From positions 3,906,001-3,970,000 of the forward strand of contig NZ_CP108036.1 of NCBI RefSeq assembly GCF_036170895.1: DNA of 64,000 nucleotides, written 5' to 3'. The translations under genes were made by a program, and so were the position numbers. This DNA comes from Streptomyces erythrochromogenes. GTDB taxonomy: Bacteria; Actinomycetota; Actinomycetes; Streptomycetales; Streptomycetaceae. Below, piece by piece: positions 41,930 through 49,322 of this stretch (position 1 is its first letter; every line of letters starts with the position of its first letter). Under the pieces are notes generated by a model. That model was not told the DNA's origin and did no database searches. It was given only the letters and a program-made list of their open reading frames with translations.

Positions 41930-43312
41930 TCAGGAGTTCGGGACGGCTTCGCCGGTGGACGGCGGGTTCGCGATGTAGGTGCCGCGCGAGACCCGAAGCA
42001 ATCGGCCCGACTTGACCATGGCGGACAGGGCGTTGCTGACCGACTTCCCCGCGTCCGCATACACACCCGGGGGCAGCGCCCCGACCACGTCGCGGCCGGT
42101 GAAGCGACCCGGGAAGGAGGACACTGCCGTCTCCACGGACCGGCGCAGGCTGGGGACGCTCCAGGAACCGGCCCCGCCCGCGACTGTGGCGGAGTGGTAC
42201 GGGTGATCGTCGCGCCGGATGCCCGGGAGGCCCTCGCCGTGGCCCTGGCGCTGGGCGAGGGGCTGGTAGCGCTCCAGGTGGGAACCGAGCTCGCGCACCG
42301 CTTCCAGTACGGCCGAGAGCTGCCGGACGTGCGGGACGGCGGCCGGGTCCGCGGTGTCGGCGGCGGGGACGAGCACCGCCGTGATGGCCTCGACGCGCTG
42401 CAGCGAGGCCGCCAGGCGGCGCAGCAGGGGCTCGAAGATGTCCTGCTGCAGTGCGGCGACGGGGTCGCTGGTCGCGAGCTCGATGCTCACGGAACCGGTC
42501 AGGCCGCTGTCCGCGACCTCGTAGGCGGCCTCGTCACCGGCTGCCGTGCGCCAGGACTCCAGGCTCCGGCGGGTCTCGCCCACGGCTGCGAGGAGCTCGG
42601 GTTCCACTCCCGCGGACGGCGTGAGCGCGAGCATCCCCGCCAGCTGCTGGGCGACCTTGAGCATGAGGAGCGTGGCGCGCGCCAGCGGACCGAGCACGGT
42701 CTTCTGTATGGCCAGGGCCGGATCACCGAGCGAGTAGGTGATCCGTTCCCCCTGCAGGGCAGGAGCCGGCATTGTCGAAACCCTGTCTGTGTCGGCGCGC
42801 TGTCGTCGGTCTGTTCTGAAGTGCTGTGCCGGGCCCTGCCGCTGGGTGGGAACCGGCCCCCGGCCGACACCGAACGACCGGCGCGTCCGGTGCGTCTGGA
42901 GGGCGCTGAACGCGTCGAGCACGGCTGAGGCTCCGACCGCTTCGCCACGCCCGCCGGAGGCGGACTCGGCGTCGGCGTCCGACAGACGTCCCCGGCTGTC
43001 GCCGATGTGCAGCCACATGCGGATCCAGCGCCGGTCCTGCTCGGTGGTGGCGGCGGCGTAACCGCCCGGATCGGACCGGACGACGGCGTCCTGCAGGCAT
43101 TCCGCCCTCAGCGGGCAGGAGAAGCAGAGCTCGCGGGCAGCATGGGTGAGGGCCTGGCTCCTGCGCGTGCGGAACGGCAGCTCCTGCACACCCGCGGGCG
43201 GACGCTCCAGGAGCGGCTCTTTGAAGATGTCGGGCCGTCGCTGGCAGGGCAGAGGTGTGGTGGTGGCCGGCAGCGTCGCCGCCGGCCGGGTTCTCGACGC
43301 AGTCCTCGCCAT
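41930..43312 (-). CDS. Long Wbl-like protein with C-terminal winged-helix-like region
   Basis: The 460-residue protein begins with a WhiB-type cluster: Cys23, then Cys63, Cys66 and Cys72 (CFSCPLRAEC), followed by GGYAAATTEQDRRW that resembles the Wbl turn. Ordinary Wbl proteins are 80-130 residues, so about 380 residues are additional. The central part is helical (QKTVLGPLARATLLMLKVAQ). The C-terminus (FTGRDVVGALPPG then SALSAMVKSGRLLRVSRGTY) looks like a winged helix. I infer a redox-sensing regulator of the secretion cluster. The ATG at MARTASRTRP has GGGGGG upstream. Confidence 0.7.
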   Translation of the reverse strand: MARTASRTRPAATLPATTTPLPCQRRPDIFKEPLLERPPAGVQELPFRTRRSQALTHAARELCFSCPLRAECLQDAVVRSDPGGYAAATTEQDRRWIRMWLHIGDSRGRLSDADAESASGGRGEAVGASAVLDAFSALQTHRTRRSFGVGRGPVPTQRQGPAQHFRTDRRQRADTDRVSTMPAPALQGERITYSLGDPALAIQKTVLGPLARATLLMLKVAQQLAGMLALTPSAGVEPELLAAVGETRRSLESWRTAAGDEAAYEVADSGLTGSVSIELATSDPVAALQQDIFEPLLRRLAASLQRVEAITAVLVPAADTADPAAVPHVRQLSAVLEAVRELGSHLERYQPLAQRQGHGEGLPGIRRDDHPYHSATVAGGAGSWSVPSLRRSVETAVSSFPGRFTGRDVVGALPPGVYADAGKSVSNALSAMVKSGRLLRVSRGTYIANPPSTGEAVPNS

Positions 43313-43427
43313 GAAACTAGCCCCCCGATGCTTCCTGTGACCGTAGGGGACTCTAGAACAGGCGAATTGGCAGCGGCAAAGCCGGACGGCACCTTGTTGA
43401 TCATTTATTACACAAAGGTGGCCCACC

Positions 43428-44045
43428 TCACCGACCACCCCTATCAGCGGCTACCGCGACCCTGCGAACCTCAGGGCGCTTCACCCTGCGTTCGCTCTTC
43501 TTCACGGAGTGGAAAGTTCCGCTACCGACCGTCAGAACCCCCACGACGCCTAGGAATCCAAGGGGAACACCGAGGAACGGTGCCAGCATCCCCACCACGG
43601 ACGCGCCGATGAGAGTGACGTCGGCCAGTACGACGGTGACTCCCCGGCGGCCCCGGGGCTGCCGCAGCATCCAGGCACCCAGCAGCGCCATGGCGCCGAG
43701 CGCCCAGTAGCCCAACACCGCCTGTCCGCTGAGGAGTCCGCCGGCGGTCCCCCGTGCGATGTCGCCCACGGCCGCCAGATAGCCGGTCATCGCGGCAGTG
43801 ACGACGGTCGAGACCAGTGCGAGCAGCAACTGGCCGCGGCGGCGCAGCATCCAGAGGATCACGGCCAGGACCAGCAGCCCGCACACCGTGACGAACGCGG
43901 CCCTGCCGGCCGAGGCGAACGTGAAGAGGGTGTAGGCGCCGGCGATCCCGAGGACGATCCGGCGGAGCAGCCGCACGGCCCATGCGTCGTCGCGCTCCTG
44001 GCGGAGCAGCCGACGGAGGGATTCGGGGGAGGGGCGAGAGGTCAT
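43428..44045 (-). CDS. Membrane protein of the secretion cluster
   Basis: A 205-residue protein with about five or six hydrophobic helices after a basic N-terminus (RRLLRQERDDAWAVRLLRR). It ends with a basic tail (VKKSERRVKRPEVRRV). The ATG overlaps the preceding cassette gene stop by ATGA, so it is coupled to the ADP-ribosyl-cyclase-like gene. It is not recognised. It could be a membrane receptor or anchor for the cassette, but this is speculation. Confidence 0.75.
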   Translation of the reverse strand: MTSRPSPESLRRLLRQERDDAWAVRLLRRIVLGIAGAYTLFTFASAGRAAFVTVCGLLVLAVILWMLRRRGQLLLALVSTVVTAAMTGYLAAVGDIARGTAGGLLSGQAVLGYWALGAMALLGAWMLRQPRGRRGVTVVLADVTLIGASVVGMLAPFLGVPLGFLGVVGVLTVGSGTFHSVKKSERRVKRPEVRRVAVAADRGGR

Positions 44046-45121
44046 GCCGGACCGTCCATACCTGTTGCGAGGGGGCGGAGAGCGAGGGGCGGAGCTCCTG
44101 GGGAGCCGGCAACGGGGGTCGGCCCGGAACGCTCGGGCCGCGTGACGGTCTGCGGCTGCTGGAAACCCATCTGCCACAGCGGGGCGGCCGGGCCCTTCGG
44201 CGCGGCCTGCTGCTCGGCTGCCTTGACGGCCGGGGCCTGTGCCTGTGGCTGCGCCTGCGCCGGGCCCGGGGCCGGGGCGACGCCCTCCAGGAGGCTGTCG
44301 AGCTTCGCCTTGCGGGCCTCGGGGGTGTCGGCCGCGAAGCCCTGCGGGTCGATGTAGTGGGGGAGGTCCTTGTTGTCGAACTGCGCGACGGCCCGCACGG
44401 TGTTCGTACCGGCTTCCGTACGGGTGACCTCCGGCCAGGACCGGGGCGCCTCGTAGACGAAGTGGATGTTGTCCAGACCGACGTTCTCGTTCCCGCGGAG
44501 CGTGCCGAGTTCCTTCTGATACAGGACCGCCCGGGTGTTGCCGGTGTCCGCGAAGACGTTCACTCGGCCTTCGGCCAGCCCGCCGTACGTCGCGGAGATC
44601 TCGTCCCATTTGGCCTTGGCGTAGCCCGGGCCGAAGCCCGCGTCCGCACCACCGAGGGCCTCGATGACTTCCGGCTCCCACAGGAACATGTTGTCGAGTT
44701 CCCGGCCGCCCTGGATCGTCTCCAGGGTCTGCGCGCTGCCTGGGTTGGTCTTGTTCTGCTGGGCAGCCCACTCCTCCGCTATGAAGCGCTGGGACAGGAA
44801 CGGGATACCGTCGTAGTTCTTCGGCGCGTCGGGGTGCTCGATGCCGTGGGACCAGAAGGCGCTGATCGGCTTCGCCCCGTCGGGCGGAGTGAGCTTCGCC
44901 TTGTCCTTGGCCAGGCTGTCGATGTAGCGCTTCTCCTTCGACTCCTGAAGTACTCCGCGTTCCGTCAGCTTGTCCTTCAGGCCTGCCGCTTCGGCGGCAG
45001 CCGAAATGCGCGCCACCACGGAGTCCGGGTCGGCTTTGGCATCCAGGGCTGCCTTGTGCCGGGCGTTCGCCCGGGCGACGGCGCCTTCCTCTATGTGCTT
45101 CGGTATCGGTTCAGGACTCAC
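44042..45121 (-). CDS. ADP-ribosyl-cyclase-like protein B with disordered tail
   Basis: The 359-residue protein is not a recognised family by name. It keeps the order FWS (Trp90), TLE (Glu134), KWDEIS (Trp172, Ser176) and KEL (Glu204). In CD38 and Aplysia cyclase the catalytic residues follow the same order (Trp125, Glu146, Trp189, Ser193, Glu226). A similar order occurs in the paralogue in this window. The first 75 residues are helical and charged; the last 80 are Pro/Gln/Ala-rich (GPAQAQPQAQAP). The GTG start overlaps the upstream small-protein gene by GTGA. I infer NAD cleavage or cyclisation. The similarity is weak outside the motif residues. Confidence 0.6.
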   Translation of the reverse strand: MSPEPIPKHIEEGAVARANARHKAALDAKADPDSVVARISAAAEAAGLKDKLTERGVLQESKEKRYIDSLAKDKAKLTPPDGAKPISAFWSHGIEHPDAPKNYDGIPFLSQRFIAEEWAAQQNKTNPGSAQTLETIQGGRELDNMFLWEPEVIEALGGADAGFGPGYAKAKWDEISATYGGLAEGRVNVFADTGNTRAVLYQKELGTLRGNENVGLDNIHFVYEAPRSWPEVTRTEAGTNTVRAVAQFDNKDLPHYIDPQGFAADTPEARKAKLDSLLEGVAPAPGPAQAQPQAQAPAVKAAEQQAAPKGPAAPLWQMGFQQPQTVTRPERSGPTPVAGSPGAPPLALRPLATGMDGPA

Positions 45122-45747
45122 CGCCGGCCGGTCTCCAACGGACGGGGATAGACACGGAAGGTCATGTTGACCACTCCGACACGAGATCCGTCAGCGGTAC
45201 CCGTGGCGGGGCTGATGGTCAGGCTGGCGAGTGCGCCACTCGGAGCGGCAATCTCCCAGTAGGCGATGCGATAGGGGCGCTTCTGCTTGAGCCGGGTCTC
45301 GGCCTTGGGCACGACGAACTCGCCGAGCTCATCGGGAAAGGCCGCCGAGTCCCAGGCGCCGTCCCAGGCCGGTGCGCCGAGCACCGATGACACGGCGTCG
45401 CGGTAGAGGGGCCACACCCGATCAGCCTCGGCCAGAACACGGGGATTCCCTGCCGGGCCACCTACCGCCGTCTCGCCCCACACCCAGTACGAGAGACTCT
45501 GCACGGGTGCCCAGCTGCCACCGATCGCGTTCAGCGTCATCACGCCCCCGGTGGACGTGTCCACGTTGAGGACGTGCTCGAACTGGGTCGGCGTCCAGCC
45601 GAACTGGGCGCACCACTCGTCCAGGTCCTGGCTGGCCAGGGGCGGGCCGTTCCAGACGGTCTCCCAGTGGACGTCGGTCAGTCCGCGCAGCTCGGTGACG
45701 AGTTCCTGCGGGGTGCGGTCCACCGGCGGTTCGAAGGGCGTGCTCAT
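45118..45747 (-). CDS. Small partner protein B1 of the cassette
   Basis: The 209-residue soluble protein starts MSTPFEPPVDRTPQELVTEL. Conserved positions with its two paralogues include PQEL..EL.GL, VW.G.P, WC..FGW.P, LGAP.W and YR.AYW. Its gene is immediately upstream of, and overlaps by GTGA, the cyclase-like gene B. This coupled order, small before large, is seen in the second copy too. It is probably a chaperone or immunity protein for the larger partner. There is no signal peptide or membrane segment. A GAAAGAGAG site precedes the ATG. Confidence 0.7.
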   Translation of the reverse strand: MSTPFEPPVDRTPQELVTELRGLTDVHWETVWNGPPLASQDLDEWCAQFGWTPTQFEHVLNVDTSTGGVMTLNAIGGSWAPVQSLSYWVWGETAVGGPAGNPRVLAEADRVWPLYRDAVSSVLGAPAWDGAWDSAAFPDELGEFVVPKAETRLKQKRPYRIAYWEIAAPSGALASLTISPATGTADGSRVGVVNMTFRVYPRPLETGRR

Positions 45748-45778
45748 GTCGTGGTCTCTCTTTCTCACGTCTCGTACG

Positions 45779-46354
45779 TCACAGCAGCCAACCCGGGCCG
45801 GCATCCGGGTTCGGGTCGGCCGGCCCGTGGAAGGCGAGAGAGATCGTCCCACCCCCCGCGTACCCGCCGGCCCGGTGGTCCAGATCGAGAACGATCACCG
45901 GGGCGAGCGGATTGGCGTACTTCCACTGGGCCATCCGGTACGGGGCGCTGCTCTCCAGCGCCCGCTCCTCGGCGTCGCCCCATCGGCCCGGGGCCCCCAA
46001 CGCGGCCGTCATCCGGGCGAGGTGGGCCGCGTAGCGGTCGAGGGCGACCGCCAGGACGGCCTCGCCTTCGGACTCCTCGGCCGCAGTGGCCTTCCAGACG
46101 GTGTACGACGCCCGGGTCACGGGCCGGCCGGGGCCGGGCGCAGAGGCCAGGTGCAGGCGGCCGCCCTGCGGCGTACGCACCCACAGGCCCGACTGGAGCC
46201 ACAGCGGCTCCCAGCCGAAGGCCGCGCACCACTCGGCGCGCTCGGCCTCACCGTCGGGTATCCCGGGCCAGACGGTGCGCCAGTCCACGCGCAGGAGCCC
46301 ACTCAGTTCGGCGGCGAGCTCCTGCGGCGGGTGGTCGGCGATGACACTTGCCAT
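45779..46354 (-). CDS. Orphan third paralogue of the small partner (B2)
   Basis: A 191-residue protein beginning MASVIADHPPQELAAELSGL. It shares with B1 and A1 the motif set PQEL, VW.G.P, WCAAFGWEP, LGAP and YRMAQW, but has no adjacent larger gene of its own. It lies 31 bp upstream of B1 in the same operon. Extra copies of immunity genes without toxins are common at polymorphic-toxin loci, so this fits an immunity-like role, but this is inference. GGAAGG precedes the ATG. Confidence 0.7.
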   Translation of the reverse strand: MASVIADHPPQELAAELSGLLRVDWRTVWPGIPDGEAERAEWCAAFGWEPLWLQSGLWVRTPQGGRLHLASAPGPGRPVTRASYTVWKATAAEESEGEAVLAVALDRYAAHLARMTAALGAPGRWGDAEERALESSAPYRMAQWKYANPLAPVIVLDLDHRAGGYAGGGTISLAFHGPADPNPDAGPGWLL

Positions 46355-46366
46355 GATCAGACCTTC

Positions 46367-48670
46367 CTAGCGGGACACCCTGCCGTCGCCCTCTCGTGGC
46401 GCGGGCGCCGGAGACGGGTTCGGCGGTGTCGGCGCGCTGCGGAGGTCGGGCGCCGACGGCCGCGGCTGCTGCCGTGCGGGGGCGGGCTCCGGGGCGTTCA
46501 CCCGGCCGGCGGAGGGCCGAGGACCCTGCTGCGGGGCGACGACAGGAGCCGGGGGCGTCGAGGTCCCCGGGCTGACGCGGCCGCTCTGGCGCGCCGGTTC
46601 GGCCGCCGGCTCCCCGCCCGCCGCGGACGGCTGCGCCCGCCGGTCGAGCACGTTCTGGTACGCGTCCTTCTGGACCTCGTTGGCCTCGTACGCACGCCTG
46701 CGCTGGTCGCGCCGGGAGTTGCGGGCGGGGAGCTTGCCCTCCTTCTGCCACCGGCTGTCGTTCTTCTTGTTGTCGTAGGCCCGTGCGGCAGCCAGCGCTC
46801 CCTTTCCGGTGAGCTTCCCCGACGACTTCACCGCGCCCCCGGCCAGCTTCGCCGTTCCGGTCGCGGTCCTTCCGGCGACCCGGCCCGTCTTCTTCGCGAC
46901 GCCGGCTGCGGCACCGGTGCCGTACTGGGCCAGCTTGCCGCCCACGGTGTTCGCCATGTCCCCCACGCCCAGCGCGTCCTGCGCTCCGGCGATCTGCGGG
47001 CTGAAGTTCCCCGCGAGCAGCTTCTTCAGCATCATCACGACGGCGACCGTGACCAGGAGCAGCATCAGAAGCTGCATACCGAGGGAGATCTTGGCGGGCA
47101 GGATCATCTGGTACAGCATCAGGAGCACGGTCAGGATGACGCCGAAACCCGCCCGCAGGACGAAGCTGTGGATGAACGTCTGCAGCCAGCCCTTGAGCAG
47201 CTTCTGCTGGGACGGATGGATGCCCAGCGTGGCGATCAACGGCAGCATGATGATCATGATGAGGGTGACCGCGTGCCAGAGCAGGGTCAGCGCGCTGAGC
47301 ACGATCACCATGACGCCGACGATCAGCGCGGCCACGAGCGAGTAGAAGGCGAGCCCGATCCGATTGCCTGCGCCGTGCCCGGCCCATTCGCCGAACGCGA
47401 CGGGATAGACCCGCTTCTTGGGGTCTTCGTCCTCCTGGTTGGAGCCCTTGCCGCCGGCCATGTCCTGCCGGATGCCGTACCAGTCCTCCTTGTACTTGCT
47501 CTTCTCGGTCACCTCGCCGTTGAAGGCGTCCTTGTTCGTCATGGACTGGCTGACCAGCTGCCGAACACGCAGGTCTTCGCAGCGCGCCCCCGTGCCGTAG
47601 TCGCACGTTTCAGAGGGTTCGGCCGGAAGGCAGGTTCCCTTGTCCACCTTGCCTCCGCCATTACGCTTGAAGATGCAGCTCGTGCCGCCTTCTCCGAACT
47701 GGCCCAGCGCCCAGGGCCGGAACGCGAGCGTGTCGTACATGGCACAGCTCGACACGCGCAAACCGCGGTTGGGAGCGTTCTTGGGCAGATCGCAGGGCAC
47801 CTGCACCTCATCCGCCATGCCGCCGAGCACCGCTTCGCTCAGATAGCTGTTGGCACTGGCGATACCCGAGTCCGCCTCGTTGATGACCGCCTTGAAGTTC
47901 CCGCCCGTCAAGAGGGCCACGACGGCGATCGTGGTCAGGGCGGCCCAGCTGACGCCGGACCAGGCTTCGCGCATGTCGCCCTTGCGCCACTTCGTGAAGA
48001 CCCAGATGCCGGTGAGGGTGATCATGACAGGGACGGCGGGGATGAAGACCTTGGTCTGCAGGGTCTCCACAACGCTGTCGCGACCTGTGTACAGCCCGCT
48101 CAAAGGGCTCGGGTTGGAGGCGAACTCCTTGATGGATATGGAGATGCGCGTCAAGATCTTCGTGCCGTCGAAGACCATGTTGGCGATGCCGTTGTTGACA
48201 TAGTCCATGATCTCGCAGTTGTCGGCGCCACTGAAGTCCGCGGAGCTGTCGGTCTGGGAGGCGTCGCCGATGTCCCGCTGCGTACCGGACCAGTTCAGGC
48301 CTCGCATGGCGGCCAGCTCGTACATGGTGTACTCGGCGCCAGCCTGGGGCATGTTCACCGCCCCGGTGATCATCCCGGTGGTGTCGTTGAGGTTCTTGGC
48401 GCGCTGGGCCTCGTTCTCCCACTGGTTGACGGCGGGGAAGATGGACTCGCCGTTGGCGCCCGGTTGGTCCAGTTCGTAGGAGTCGTCGCCGGTGAAGCTG
48501 CAGGAGAAGTCCGCGGACGCCGTGCCGGGAGTCGCCAGGGTCAGCGCGATCAGCGCGAGGATCACGAACGCCCCGGCCCTGGCCGCCCTCCCTGCGCCCC
48601 TCACCCGGTCGAGGAGCGACGGGCTGCCGACTGCGGCTCCACGTGGCTTGGCGCTACGGCGCACGAACAT
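46367..48670 (-). CDS. VirB6/TrbL-like polytopic membrane channel protein
   Basis: The 767-residue protein has an N-terminal signal-like helix (VILALIALTLATPGTASA), a Cys-rich extracellular region of about 250 residues, and six or more hydrophobic helices in the second half (RIGLAFYSLVAALIVGVMVI, LMLLLVTVAVVMMLKKLL). The last 200 residues are a basic, Ala/Gly-rich, Pro/Arg tail. This is the VirB6/ConG type inner-membrane channel of T4SSs. The second ATG is preferred because GAAGG lies six bases upstream. It is in the minus operon downstream of the VirB4-like gene and a lipoprotein. Confidence 0.8.
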   Translation of the reverse strand: MFVRRSAKPRGAAVGSPSLLDRVRGAGRAARAGAFVILALIALTLATPGTASADFSCSFTGDDSYELDQPGANGESIFPAVNQWENEAQRAKNLNDTTGMITGAVNMPQAGAEYTMYELAAMRGLNWSGTQRDIGDASQTDSSADFSGADNCEIMDYVNNGIANMVFDGTKILTRISISIKEFASNPSPLSGLYTGRDSVVETLQTKVFIPAVPVMITLTGIWVFTKWRKGDMREAWSGVSWAALTTIAVVALLTGGNFKAVINEADSGIASANSYLSEAVLGGMADEVQVPCDLPKNAPNRGLRVSSCAMYDTLAFRPWALGQFGEGGTSCIFKRNGGGKVDKGTCLPAEPSETCDYGTGARCEDLRVRQLVSQSMTNKDAFNGEVTEKSKYKEDWYGIRQDMAGGKGSNQEDEDPKKRVYPVAFGEWAGHGAGNRIGLAFYSLVAALIVGVMVIVLSALTLLWHAVTLIMIIMLPLIATLGIHPSQQKLLKGWLQTFIHSFVLRAGFGVILTVLLMLYQMILPAKISLGMQLLMLLLVTVAVVMMLKKLLAGNFSPQIAGAQDALGVGDMANTVGGKLAQYGTGAAAGVAKKTGRVAGRTATGTAKLAGGAVKSSGKLTGKGALAAARAYDNKKNDSRWQKEGKLPARNSRRDQRRRAYEANEVQKDAYQNVLDRRAQPSAAGGEPAAEPARQSGRVSPGTSTPPAPVVAPQQGPRPSAGRVNAPEPAPARQQPRPSAPDLRSAPTPPNPSPAPAPREGDGRVSR

Positions 48671-48726
48671 TGGCATCCTTCTGGGGTCTCCGCAGGGACG
48701 GGGCGCGGGCGGGAACGGCCTGCGGC

Positions 48727-49272
48727 CTAGGAGGGGAGGTAGTCGGTCACGAAGCAGCCCTTGACCAGCTCTTCGCTGATCTTGTAGCCGCTCGGGATCT
48801 CAGCCTTGAACTTGGGGTCACAGACCATCAATGCAAGGCCGGCCGACTTCATCTTCCGAGCCGCGTCATCGTTGCCGGGGTCGACTGCGAAGTTCTGCCC
48901 GACGAAGTAGGACGTGTCGAAGTCCGGGTCGGCCTCCAGGGCCTTCTTGTTCGCTTCCTGGAACTTCTTCATGTCGGACAGGAGCATCAAGGTGGTGTAC
49001 TCGTCCCTGCCTGCCTTGCAGGTCGCCGTCTCCTTGACGGCGAACGCCGAAGGGTCCTTCAGGCGCTCCTTGGTCTTCGAACCGATGCGCGGCTCGAGTT
49101 CACGGCACGTGGGGGCGTTCTTGTTGAGCAGCTGCTCGACAGCAGCCATGGTGTCCGCCTTCGGCAGGCCGAAGGCGGCCAGCGGACCGCTGTCCCCCTC
49201 GCCACCGCAACCGGTCAGTGCTGTCAGCGCGACGGCCGCGGTCATTGCAGCAAGGGTTTTGGGCAGGCGCAT
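48727..49272 (-). CDS. Lipoprotein of the secretion cluster
   Basis: The 181-residue protein has a signal peptide ending LTALTGC, so a lipobox is present. The body contains several Cys residues (PTCRELEP, ETATCKAG, MVCDPKF, KGCF) that may form disulfides. It has AGGAGACACC before the ATG. It sits between the VirB4-like ATPase and VirB6-like genes, where T4SS operons of Gram-positive bacteria often carry a surface lipoprotein. No enzyme motif is seen. Confidence 0.85.
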   Translation of the reverse strand: MRLPKTLAAMTAAVALTALTGCGGEGDSGPLAAFGLPKADTMAAVEQLLNKNAPTCRELEPRIGSKTKERLKDPSAFAVKETATCKAGRDEYTTLMLLSDMKKFQEANKKALEADPDFDTSYFVGQNFAVDPGNDDAARKMKSAGLALMVCDPKFKAEIPSGYKISEELVKGCFVTDYLPS

Positions 49273-49322
49273 GGTGTCTCCTTGGGTAACGCGTTCGGAT
49301 GGGTCGTGGTGCGAGGGCACCG

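Noticed and set aside
44042..45121. ADP-ribosyltransferase (ART) toxin
   Set aside because: No R-S-E or H-Y-E motif pattern; the Trp/Glu order fits the cyclase fold better.
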